Shown: one piece after another, positions 8,025 through 15,596 of the stretch
Position numbering within the stretch: position 1 is the first letter of the stretch
Layout of the letters: every line of letters starts with the position of its first letter
Assembly: GCF_045207785.1 (NCBI RefSeq)
Contig: NZ_CP108777.1
Span: 744,001-808,000 of the forward strand
Direction: 5' to 3'
Source of the DNA: Embleya sp045207785
Lineage (GTDB): Bacteria > Actinomycetota > Actinomycetes > Streptomycetales > Streptomycetaceae
DNA: 64,000 nt
Position numbers and translations under genes: made by a program
The notes under the pieces: model-generated
The model's input: the letters and a program-made list of their open reading frames with translations, nothing else
Told to the model about the DNA's origin: nothing
Databases searched by the model: none

Positions 8025-9599
8025 TCAGCGGGGCCCGTCACCGAGCAGGGCCGCCACCCGCGCCCGCACCTCGGGGGTGTCGAGGCCGCGGATGGTCGTC
8101 GTCGTGCGGCGGCGCAGCACGTCGTCGGCGGTGACAGCCCACTCGTGGTCGCGCGCGTAGACGACCTGCGCCCAGATGTCCGGCCCGTCCGGGTGCACGC
8201 GCTCGCCCAGGGCGCGGTCCTCGCGCACCAGGGCCGCGACGTCGTAGGCCAGGTTGCCGTAGTGCGACGCGAGGTTGCGGGCCACGGCCGCGTCGATGCC
8301 GTCCTCGCCCGGCTCCTCGGTCATCAGGCGGTGGGCGACCGCCTCCGGGTTCGCCGAGCCCGGGAGCGCCACCGTGCGCAGCGGCGTCGCCATGTCCGTC
8401 TCCAGTGCCACCGCGCCGGCCTTGGCCAGCTTCTCCATGACGGTGCGGCCGATGTGGCGGTAGGTGGTCCACTTGCCGCCCGCGACCGAGAGCATGCCCC
8501 CGCGGCCCTCGGAGACGACCGTCTCGCGCTTGGCCTCGCTGGTGGCCCCCGCTCCGCCCGGGAGCACCCGAAGGCCGGCGAAGGCGTACGTGATGTCCTC
8601 GCGGCGGACCTGGGAGGTCTCGACGGCGTGGCCGGCCTCGTCCAGGATCTGCGTGATGTCGGCCTCGCTCGGCGAGACCTCGGCGGGGTCGCCTTCGTAC
8701 GCGTCGTCGGTGGTGCCGAGCAGCAGGTGGTCCTCCCACGGGATGGCGAAGGAGACGCGGTACTTGTCGATCGGGATGGTCAGCGCCGCGCGCCAGGGCT
8801 GGTGTTGGCGCAGGACGAGGTGGACGCCCTTGGACAGCCGGATGCTGGGGGCGGCCGAGGGGTCCTCCATCCGTCGCAGGTGGTCCACCCACGGGCCGGT
8901 GGCGTTGAGGACCACGCGCGCGTCGACGCCGAACTCGGTGCCGTCGAGGCGGTCGCGCAGGTCCGCTCCGGTGACCCGCCCGGCGGCGTCCTTGCGCAGG
9001 CCGACCACCTCGGCGTGGTTGAGCACGACGGCGCCGGAGTCGACGGCGGCGCGCACGGTGGTGACCGCGACGCGGCTGTCGTTCATCTGGTGGTCGCCGT
9101 ACACCGCGGCGCGGCGCAGCCCGTCGGTGCGCAGCGCGGGGACGAGTTCGACCGCGTTCTCGGGGCCGATCACCTTGCCCATGCCGTCGCCGAACGCCGA
9201 GAGGGCGGAGTAGAGGAAGACGCCCGCGCCGAGCTTGGCCGAGCCGTGCGGGCCGTCCTTGTACACCGGGACCAGGAAGGACAGCGGTCGGACCAGGTGC
9301 GGGGCCACGTCGCGGGCGAGGGCGCGGCGTTCGCGGTGGTTCTCGGCGACGAGCTTGAGGTTGCCGGTCTGGAGGTAGCGCAGCCCGCCGTGGACGAGTT
9401 TGGAGGACGCGGAGGAGGTCGCGCCGGCGAAGTCGCCCGCGTCCACCATGGCCACCCGCAGCCCGGTCTGGGCCGCGGTCCAGGCCACGGCCGTGCCCAG
9501 GATGCCTCCGCCGATGACGAGCAGGTCGTGGGTGCCGCGGACGAGTTCGTCGCGGCTTTGGGCGCGGACGGGGACGGTCGGACCGGGGGCGGTGCTCAT
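8025..9599 (-). CDS. glpD: Glycerol-3-phosphate dehydrogenase, FAD-dependent
   Basis: The product has 524 residues from the ATG at 9599. It has an N-terminal Rossmann FAD motif (residues 26-36, LLVIGGGILGT), the family signature SSKLVHGGLRYLQ, the substrate-pocket segment GPWVDHLRR, the motif YAFAGLRVLPGG, and the C-terminal helical DAO_C domain. It oxidises sn-glycerol-3-phosphate to dihydroxyacetone phosphate at the membrane and passes electrons to quinones. It follows gylR on the same strand with a 204-bp gap that contains a palindrome also found, with one change, in the glpF promoter. It therefore probably responds to GylR together with glpF-glpK. Confidence 0.93.
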   Translation of the reverse strand: MSTAPGPTVPVRAQSRDELVRGTHDLLVIGGGILGTAVAWTAAQTGLRVAMVDAGDFAGATSSASSKLVHGGLRYLQTGNLKLVAENHRERRALARDVAPHLVRPLSFLVPVYKDGPHGSAKLGAGVFLYSALSAFGDGMGKVIGPENAVELVPALRTDGLRRAAVYGDHQMNDSRVAVTTVRAAVDSGAVVLNHAEVVGLRKDAAGRVTGADLRDRLDGTEFGVDARVVLNATGPWVDHLRRMEDPSAAPSIRLSKGVHLVLRQHQPWRAALTIPIDKYRVSFAIPWEDHLLLGTTDDAYEGDPAEVSPSEADITQILDEAGHAVETSQVRREDITYAFAGLRVLPGGAGATSEAKRETVVSEGRGGMLSVAGGKWTTYRHIGRTVMEKLAKAGAVALETDMATPLRTVALPGSANPEAVAHRLMTEEPGEDGIDAAVARNLASHYGNLAYDVAALVREDRALGERVHPDGPDIWAQVVYARDHEWAVTADDVLRRRTTTTIRGLDTPEVRARVAALLGDGPR

Positions 9600-9693
9600 C
9601 ACGCGCGTCTTCTTTCCACGGGGCCGTCCATGGTGCGGGCGGCGGCGGGTTGATCGGTGCCGGTCGGGGAAAACCCCCCGCCACCATCCGACG

Positions 9694-9709
9694 TTCGACA
9701 ATGTCGACC
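9694..9709 (-). promoter_or_regulatory. Candidate GylR operator upstream of glpD
   Basis: The minus strand reads GGTCGACATTGTCGAA. Within it TCGACA-A-TGTCGA is a perfect odd-centred palindrome. The 16-mer differs by one base from the copy at 10815-10830 in the glpF upstream region. It lies 95 bp ahead of the glpD start. Confidence 0.5.
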
Positions 9710-9803
9710 GTCATACGACAGTTTTCATCCCACCCGGGTCGCCGTCAAGTGACATGCCTTCCGCTTTTCGTCGCCGGCTCGCCCGAACGGGGCCGGGCCG
9801 GCG

Positions 9804-10571
9804 TCAGTACGGGAACGAGGCGCCCAGGTCACGCGAGATCGCCCGGGCCGCGTCGCGCACCGCGGCCACCAGCGTGGGACGGGGCGCGCCGTCCAGCACG
9901 ATCCGCTCCACCGAGCCGCTGATCCCCACGGCGCCCAGCGGATTGCCGCGGCGATCGCGGATCGGCGCGGCGATCCCGGCGAGACCGAACACCGACTCCT
10001 CGACGTCGCTCGCCCAGCCGTGCTCGCGCACCGTGACGCACTCCGCGTCCAGCTCGGCCGGGTCGGTGATCGTGCGGGCGGTGAAGGCGACGGGTTCGGC
10101 CTCGGCCAACTCCGCGCGCGCGGCGGGGTCGAAGGCGACGAGCACCTTCCCCCACGCCGTGGAGTGCAGCGGCAGCATCGCCCCGATCTCCAGGACCTGC
10201 CTGCTGTCGTCGGGGCGAAAGACGTGGTGGATCACCAGGACCCCGCCCTTGTGCAGCACCCCGATGCGCACGCTCTCGCCGCTCGCGCGGGCCAGGTCGT
10301 CGGCCCACACCAGCGCCCGCGCCCGCAGTTCGTGCACGTCGAGATAGGAATTGCTCAGCCGCAACAGCTCGGCGCCGAGTTGGTACTTGCCGCTCTTGGG
10401 ATCCTGTTCGACGAACCCCTCCTGGTGCAGCGTCCTGAGGATTCCGTGCGCGGTGCCCTTCGCCAGACCCAGGGTCGTGGCCACCTCGCTGAGCCCGAAT
10501 CGCCGCTCTCCTCCGGCGAGCAACCGCAGGATGGCCGCCGCACGTTCGAGCGACTGGATGGGACCGGGCAT
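9804..10571 (-). CDS. gylR: IclR-family glycerol operon regulator
   Basis: The product has 255 residues; GGAGGAG lies 6 nt before the ATG at 10571. An IclR-type winged helix-turn-helix occupies about residues 7-60 (AAAILRLLAGGERRFGLSEV, GLAKGTAHGILRTL). The C-terminal effector domain contains the hallmarks LPLHSTAWGKVLVA and a late VGISGSVERI segment. The sequence strongly resembles GylR, the repressor of glycerol catabolism in Streptomyces; glycerol-3-phosphate is the expected inducer. Here gylR points away from glpF-glpK and towards glpD, unlike the arrangement known from S. coelicolor, where gylR precedes the structural genes in the same direction. Confidence 0.9.
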   Translation of the reverse strand: MPGPIQSLERAAAILRLLAGGERRFGLSEVATTLGLAKGTAHGILRTLHQEGFVEQDPKSGKYQLGAELLRLSNSYLDVHELRARALVWADDLARASGESVRIGVLHKGGVLVIHHVFRPDDSRQVLEIGAMLPLHSTAWGKVLVAFDPAARAELAEAEPVAFTARTITDPAELDAECVTVREHGWASDVEESVFGLAGIAAPIRDRRGNPLGAVGISGSVERIVLDGAPRPTLVAAVRDAARAISRDLGASFPY

Positions 10572-10609
10572 ACCAACTCCTCCATCGACGATCAGGTTGG
10601 CAATGTAGA

Positions 10610-10625
10610 ACAGCGGTCGTCAATG
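10610..10625. repeat. 16-bp repeat, copy 1 (gylR side)
   Basis: ACAGCGGTCGTCAATG at 10610-10625 recurs with one change at 10810-10825, exactly 200 bp away. The copies flank the divergent gylR/glpF promoter region. The second copy overlaps the candidate GylR operator, so this may be a weaker operator used in looping or autoregulation. Confidence 0.45.
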
Positions 10626-10814
10626 AGCCATGGGACCCGGCCGGGCCCGCCCCGTCGGGGCAACCGCGCCCTCCGCCCCCGGCATCCCGCTCGACGCGCC
10701 GAAATCGGCATGTTTCCACGGGCACCGGCGGCCGCGCATGCGAGATCCGATGGTGACGAGTTGTTCACCGGCTCTTGACGTCGATGCAACACGCAGAGAA
10801 AACTGCCGGACAGC

Positions 10815-10830
10815 GGTCGTCATTGTCGAA
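10815..10830 (+). promoter_or_regulatory. Candidate GylR operator upstream of glpF
   Basis: GGTCGTCATTGTCGAA matches the glpD-side element at 15 of 16 positions (opposite strand). It overlaps the second copy of a 16-bp repeat shared with the gylR side. It lies 220 bp before the glpF start, so the transcript would have a long leader, or a further promoter exists closer to the gene. Confidence 0.5.
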
Positions 10831-11049
10831 TCCCAGTCACTATCACCGAACGAGATCGGGCGGGACAACTCGCTCCCTGCCGGTCGGGCGACCGTTCTCT
10901 CGCCGTCGGACCGACAACTGCCCCGATCCGAGTGCGCACCGCCCCGTGTCTGCTGTATCCACGACCCCCGGCATCGATCCGCCGCGCCGATCCCGGCGCG
11001 GCGCGTGTCGTCCGGCGCCCACCGGCGCCATCGGAGAGAAGGGCCTGTT

Positions 11050-11760
11050 GTGACGAGCGACAAGATCTTCATCGGCGAGACCCTGGGCACCGCGATCCTC
11101 GTGCTCATGGGCATAGGTGTCTGCGCGGCGGTCACCCTGAACCGTTCCAAGGCGCAAAACGCCGGATGGCTGGCGATCACCTTCGGGTGGGGCTTCGCGG
11201 TGCTGGCCGGCGCGTACGCAAGCGTCTCGCTGTCCGGCGCGCACCTCAATCCGGCCGTCACCCTGGGCATCGCGGTCAAGTCCGGGCAATGGGACAAGGT
11301 GCCGGTGTACTTCGCCGGACAACTCCTGGGTGCCGTGATCGGCGCCGTACTCGCCTGGCTCACCTACCTCGGCCAGTTCCAGGAACACCACGAACCCGTG
11401 CTCGGCGTCTTCGCCACCTCTCCGGAGATCCGCAACCCCGTGCAGAACGTCGTCACCGAGACCATCGCCACCACCGTCCTGGTGATCGTGATCCTGACCC
11501 AGGGCCTCACCGACGGACTGGCGCTGTCCGGCACCGGAATCCTCATGACGGCCCTGCTCGTGGTCGGCATCGGCCTCTCGCTCGGCGGCCCCACCGGCTA
11601 CGCCATCAACCCGGTCCGCGACCTCGGACCCCGCCTGGTGCACGCGGTGGTGCCCATCCCGAAGAAGGGCGGCTCCGACTGGGCCTACGCCTGGGTGCCG
11701 ATCGCCGGCCCCATGCTCGGCGGGCTGGCCGCAGGCGGACTGTACCGTCTGGCCTTCTGA
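11050..11760 (+). CDS. glpF: Glycerol uptake facilitator (aquaglyceroporin, MIP family)
   Basis: The product has 236 residues from a GTG at 11050; AGAGAAGG upstream is the likely ribosome binding site. Six hydrophobic segments are visible, with the first pore motif SGAHLNPAVTLG (NPA at 67-69). The second motif reads AINPVRDLGPR (187-195), with Val in place of the usual Ala, while keeping the Asp that marks glycerol-conducting members. It admits glycerol by facilitated diffusion. glpK follows after 114 bp in the same direction, so uptake and phosphorylation are co-expressed. Confidence 0.9.
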   Translation: MTSDKIFIGETLGTAILVLMGIGVCAAVTLNRSKAQNAGWLAITFGWGFAVLAGAYASVSLSGAHLNPAVTLGIAVKSGQWDKVPVYFAGQLLGAVIGAVLAWLTYLGQFQEHHEPVLGVFATSPEIRNPVQNVVTETIATTVLVIVILTQGLTDGLALSGTGILMTALLVVGIGLSLGGPTGYAINPVRDLGPRLVHAVVPIPKKGGSDWAYAWVPIAGPMLGGLAAGGLYRLAF

Positions 11761-11874
11761 TCCACCGCCACACCGTCGCACCGCTCCCCGCACCGTCGTT
11801 GCCGCACCCCGCACCCCGCACACACCCCACAGTCCTGAAGTCGGACTCGGAAATCGGAAATCGGAAGAGGGGCC

Positions 11875-13401
11875 ATGCCCGACACCTACATCGCCGCGAT
11901 CGACCAGGGCACCACGTCCAGCCGCTGCATCATCTTCGGCGCGGACGGGCGCATCGTCGCCGTCGACCAGCGTGAGCACCGGCAGATCTTCCCCCGCCCG
12001 GGGTGGGTCGAGCACGACGCCTCGGAGATCTGGACGGTCGTGCAGGAGGTCGTGGCAGGCGCCCTCGCGCAGGCCGGCCTCCGCAAGGAGCAGATCCGGG
12101 CGCTGGGCATCACGAACCAGCGCGAGACCACGGTGCTGTGGGATCGCCACACCGGCGAGCCCGTACACAACGCGATCGTGTGGCAGGACACCCGTACCGA
12201 CGCCCTGTGCCGCGAACTCGGCGGCAATGTCGGACAGGACCGCTTCCGGGTGGAGACCGGTCTGCCGCTGGCGAGCTACTTCGCCGGCCCCAAGGCCCGC
12301 TGGCTGCTCGACAACATCGAGGGCCTGCGCGAGCGCGCCGACCGGGGCGACGTCCTCTTCGGCACCATGGAGAGCTGGGTCATCTGGAACCTCACCGGCG
12401 GCCCCGACGGCGGCGTGCACGTCACCGACGTCACCAACGCGTCGCGGACCATGCTGATGAACCTGGAGACCCTCGACTGGGACGACCGGATCCTTCGCGC
12501 GATGGACATCCCGCGTGCGATGCTCGCCGAGATCCGCTCCTCCTCGGAGGTGTACGGCACCGCGCGCGGCGCCCTGGAGGGCGTGCCCGTGGCGTCCGCG
12601 CTCGGCGACCAGCAGGCGGCCCTGTTCGGCCAGACCTGCTTCGAGGAGGGCGAGGCCAAGAGCACGTACGGCACCGGCAGCTTCCTGCTCATCAACACCG
12701 GGCCGCGGGTGGTCCAATCCCACCACGGACTGCTCAGCACCGTCGGGTACCGGCTGGGCAAGGACGCGCCGGTGTACGCGCTCGAAGGGTCCATCGCGGT
12801 CACCGGCTCGCTCGTGCAGTGGATGCGCGACCAGATGGGGCTGATCTCCACGGCCGCGGAGATCGAGACCCTGGCGCTGACCGTCGAGGACAACGGCGGC
12901 GCCTACTACGTGCCGGCCTTCTCCGGGCTCTTCGCTCCCTACTGGCGCTCGGACGCGCGCGGCGTGATCGCGGGCCTGACCGCGTACGTCAACAAGGGCC
13001 ACCTGGCGCGTGCCGTCCTGGAGGCGACGGCGTGGCAGACCCGCGAGGTGGTCGACGCCATGGAACGCGATTCCGGGGTCAAGCTCGCCGCGCTCAAGGT
13101 CGACGGCGGCATGACGGCGAACAACCTGCTGATGCAGACCATCGCCGACGTGCTGGACGCCCCGGTCGCCCGGCCGTTCGTCGCCGAGACCACCGCGCTG
13201 GGCGCCGCCTACGCCGCGGGCCTGGCGGTCGGCTACTGGCCCGACCTCGACTCGCTGCGCGCGAACTGGCACCGCGCGGCCGAGTGGACCTCGCGGATGG
13301 ACACCGCCACCCGCGAACGCGGATACCGCCACTGGCACAAGGCGGTCGAGCGAACCATGAACTGGGTCGAGGAGGGCGACGCCGGCACCCCGGCCGGCTG
13401 A
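11875..13401 (+). CDS. glpK: Glycerol kinase
   Basis: The product has 508 residues, the normal family length; GGAAGAGGGG precedes the ATG. FGGY-kinase features are clear: the N-terminal phosphate loop DQGTTSSRCIIF, GITNQRETTVLWD, the catalytic-base region WQDTRTD, GDQQAALFGQ, the signature KSTYGTGSFLLINTG and the ATP-binding stretch KVDGGMTANNLLMQ. It phosphorylates glycerol to sn-glycerol-3-phosphate with ATP, trapping what GlpF admits and supplying GlpD. A hairpin terminator follows the gene. Confidence 0.95.
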   Translation: MPDTYIAAIDQGTTSSRCIIFGADGRIVAVDQREHRQIFPRPGWVEHDASEIWTVVQEVVAGALAQAGLRKEQIRALGITNQRETTVLWDRHTGEPVHNAIVWQDTRTDALCRELGGNVGQDRFRVETGLPLASYFAGPKARWLLDNIEGLRERADRGDVLFGTMESWVIWNLTGGPDGGVHVTDVTNASRTMLMNLETLDWDDRILRAMDIPRAMLAEIRSSSEVYGTARGALEGVPVASALGDQQAALFGQTCFEEGEAKSTYGTGSFLLINTGPRVVQSHHGLLSTVGYRLGKDAPVYALEGSIAVTGSLVQWMRDQMGLISTAAEIETLALTVEDNGGAYYVPAFSGLFAPYWRSDARGVIAGLTAYVNKGHLARAVLEATAWQTREVVDAMERDSGVKLAALKVDGGMTANNLLMQTIADVLDAPVARPFVAETTALGAAYAAGLAVGYWPDLDSLRANWHRAAEWTSRMDTATRERGYRHWHKAVERTMNWVEEGDAGTPAG

Positions 13402-13415
13402 CCCGCCCGCCCCGT

Positions 13416-13444
13416 GTCGGCCGCGTGCCCCCGGCGCGGCCGAC
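13416..13444 (+). terminator. Hairpin terminator after glpK
   Basis: GTCGGCCGCG (13416-13425) and CGCGGCCGAC (13435-13444) form a perfect 10-bp stem with a 9-nt loop, 15 nt past the glpK stop. Confidence 0.65.
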
Positions 13445-13556
13445 CGGGTGAAAGCGGTCAAGGCCGGCGGGTTCGCGGTCGAAGGGCAGGTGATGGTCCG
13501 TCCGCCATCCGTCCCGGTGGCGGGCGCCTTTGCCCGCGTCCCGGCTGGAGTACCCC

Positions 13557-14735
13557 ATGCGACTGTTCGCGCGCTGCGCGTCCGCGGCCCTTCTCCTGAT
13601 CGTGCCCCTGTGTGCCGTGCCGAACGCGGTGGCCCAGGCCGGCTCCCCCGGCCGGGCCGCCCCGGCTCCGCTGTACCGGTCGGCGCAGGCCGTGCCGGGC
13701 CAGTACATCGTCACGCTCGCGCAGGACGCCGCGCCGGACGCCGTACTCGAACAGCTCGACCTCACACCCATGTTCACCTACAGCGACGCCCTCAACGGCT
13801 TCGCGGCCGGTCTCGACCCGGACCAACTGGCGACCGTCCGGGACAACCCCGCGGTCGCGGCGGTCGAGGAGAACAGCCTCGTCTTCGCCGGCGAGATCGG
13901 CGCCGGCCCCGCCGCCACCACGAGCTGGGGCCTGGACCGGATCGACCAGCACGCCCTGCCGCTCGACGACCAATTCACCGCCACCGGAACCGGCGCGGGC
14001 ACCACCGCCTACATCGTCGACACCGGCATCGATTACCCGCACAGCGAGTTCGGCGGGCGCGCCGTCCCCGGCTACGACGCCATCGGCGACGGCGGCAACG
14101 GCCAGGACTGCTCCGGGCACGGCACACACGTCGCGGGCACCGTCGGCGGCGCCACGTTCGGCGTGGCGAACAAGACGGCGCTGGTGAGCGTGCGGGTCCT
14201 CAACTGCGAGGGCAAGGGCACCGGGGCCGGGATCATCGCCGGCTTCGACTGGATCGCCAGGAACGGCACGCAACCCGCCGTCGTCAACGCCTCCTTCGGC
14301 GGCCCCGCCTCCGCCTCCGTCGACAATGCCGTCAACGCGCTGGCGGACAAGGGCTTCCTGCCCGTGGTCGCCGCCGGCAACGACGCGATCGACGCCTGCG
14401 GCGTCTCCCCCGCCCGGGCCGTCGGCGTGGTGACCGTCGGCGCGACCGACCGCAGCGACAAGGAGACCGCCTTCAGCAACCACGGCGGCTGCCTCTCGCT
14501 GTACGCGCCCGGCAGCGGGATCGTCTCGGCGCTGCTCGGCGGCGGCAGCGCCACCGGGGAGGGCACCTCCATGGCCACCCCGCACGTCACCGGAGTCGTC
14601 GCCCTCTACAAGGCCGCGAACCCCAACGCCACCCCCGCGGCCATCTCCGCGTGGCTCGCCCAACAGTCCACCAAGGACGTCCTGGACGTGAGCGCGGGCT
14701 CCCCCGACTCCCTCCTGTACACCGCCGGTCTCTGA
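13557..14735 (+). CDS. Secreted subtilisin-like serine protease (S8 family)
   Basis: The product has 392 residues from the ATG at 13557, preceded by GGAG at 8 nt. It has a Sec signal peptide (residues 1-26, ending AVAQA), an I9-type propeptide (about 48-112, PGQYIVTLAQDA to VAAVEEN), then the peptidase domain. The complete catalytic triad is visible: D155 in TAYIVDTGIDY, H188 in GHGTHVAG and S338 in GTSMATPHV, with the oxyanion Asn in VAAGNDA. It resembles the fungal/actinobacterial proteinase K group and lacks a C-terminal P-domain. It is encoded alone and ends in a strong terminator. The role is extracellular protein degradation. Confidence 0.92.
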   Translation: MRLFARCASAALLLIVPLCAVPNAVAQAGSPGRAAPAPLYRSAQAVPGQYIVTLAQDAAPDAVLEQLDLTPMFTYSDALNGFAAGLDPDQLATVRDNPAVAAVEENSLVFAGEIGAGPAATTSWGLDRIDQHALPLDDQFTATGTGAGTTAYIVDTGIDYPHSEFGGRAVPGYDAIGDGGNGQDCSGHGTHVAGTVGGATFGVANKTALVSVRVLNCEGKGTGAGIIAGFDWIARNGTQPAVVNASFGGPASASVDNAVNALADKGFLPVVAAGNDAIDACGVSPARAVGVVTVGATDRSDKETAFSNHGGCLSLYAPGSGIVSALLGGGSATGEGTSMATPHVTGVVALYKAANPNATPAAISAWLAQQSTKDVLDVSAGSPDSLLYTAGL

Positions 14736-14737
14736 CC

Positions 14738-14781
14738 CCGGTGGGGCGCACCGCGGTCTCGTCCGCGGCGCGCCCCACCGG
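14738..14781 (+). terminator. Strong hairpin terminator after the subtilisin gene
   Basis: CCGGTGGGGCGC (14738-14749) pairs with 14770-14781, and an inner CCGCGG/CCGCGG extends the stem. It starts 2 nt after the stop codon. Confidence 0.75.
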
Positions 14782-14874
14782 TCGGGCTCGGCCGGCCGGG
14801 ACGTCGGCGAGAGCGCCGCCGCCGGCCCGCCCGGGCAGCCGACCCTCCACGTTCCCGCCCGACGGCATCCCTTG

Positions 14875-14943
14875 TCGATACAGGAATGCATCCGATACGT
14901 TCGTGCATCCGATACGTTCGTGCATCCGACGTTCGTGTATCGA
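14875..14943. promoter_or_regulatory. Multi-repeat operator upstream of the TetR gene
   Basis: Imperfect 16-18-bp units of the form CGATACGTTCGTGCATCC follow one another without gap: one variant (GATACAGGAATGCATC), two near-identical copies, and a shortened one. The array is bounded by TCGATACA at 14875-14882 and its exact inverted copy TGTATCGA at 14936-14943. Each unit is itself a weak dyad (GATAC...GCATC). It ends 14 nt before the TetR start codon, a typical place for autorepression. Confidence 0.65.
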
Positions 14944-14957
14944 GAGGGGTGAGGCCG

Positions 14958-15596
14958 ATGACCGCGTCCACCACCGGGGCCGACCCCAAACGCGTCACCG
15001 TGCGGCGGGCGCAGACACGTCGGCGCCTGCTCGACGCCGCGCTCGAGGTCTTCGCCGAGGACGGCTTCGGCCGCTCCACGGTGGAGCAGATCTGCGAACA
15101 CGCCGGATTCACCCGCGGCGCCTTCTACTCCAACTTCTCCTCCCTGGACGAGCTGTTCCTGGCCATGTGGGAGGAGCGCTCCGCGCGCATGCTCGCCGAC
15201 ATCGCCACCGCGCTCGAACAGGTCCCCGCCGCCGAGCCGCAGGAAGCACTGCGCGCCGCGCTGGCGGCGATCCCCGTCGACGACCGGTGGTACCGGGTGA
15301 CGGCGGAGTTCACCGCGCACGCACTGCGCACCCCGTCGCTGCGCCGGGTGATGGCCGCGCGCGAGCAGGCGATCCTCGACACCGTCCTGCCGGTCGTGGT
15401 GGACGCGCTGCGCCGGGCCGGGCGCCGGGTCGACGACCGCACCGCACTCGGACAGGCCCTCGTCGCCGTCCACGACGGCACCACCGTGCAAGTCCTGCTC
15501 GACCCGGACAGCGCCGTCGTGCGCGAGCGCCGCGAGCAGTTGTTCTTCCGTGTCCTCGACGCCTACAGCACGCCGATCCCCCGGGAGCAGCAATGA
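14958..15596 (+). CDS. TetR-family transcriptional regulator
   Basis: The product has 212 residues from the ATG at 14958 (GAGGGGTGAGG upstream). The N-terminal TetR helix-turn-helix is plain at about residues 18-64 (RRRLLDAALEVFAEDGFGRS, VEQICEHAGFTRGAFYSNFSS). The C-terminal ligand domain is helical and not recognisable to subfamily. Its stop overlaps the start of the next gene (ATGA), so it is translationally coupled to the flavin dehydrogenase. It most likely represses this two-gene operon by binding the repeat array just upstream. The ligand is unknown; a steroid-like or hydrophobic substrate of the partner enzyme is a reasonable guess. Confidence 0.9.
   Translation: MTASTTGADPKRVTVRRAQTRRRLLDAALEVFAEDGFGRSTVEQICEHAGFTRGAFYSNFSSLDELFLAMWEERSARMLADIATALEQVPAAEPQEALRAALAAIPVDDRWYRVTAEFTAHALRTPSLRRVMAAREQAILDTVLPVVVDALRRAGRRVDDRTALGQALVAVHDGTTVQVLLDPDSAVVRERREQLFFRVLDAYSTPIPREQQ

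Noticed and set aside
13448..15592. A continuous frame upstream of and in frame with the flavin dehydrogenase, suggesting a giant 1268-residue fusion
   Set aside because: The upstream 715 codons are Arg/Pro-rich shadow of the subtilisin and TetR genes. The true start is the ATG at 15593, coupled to the TetR stop.
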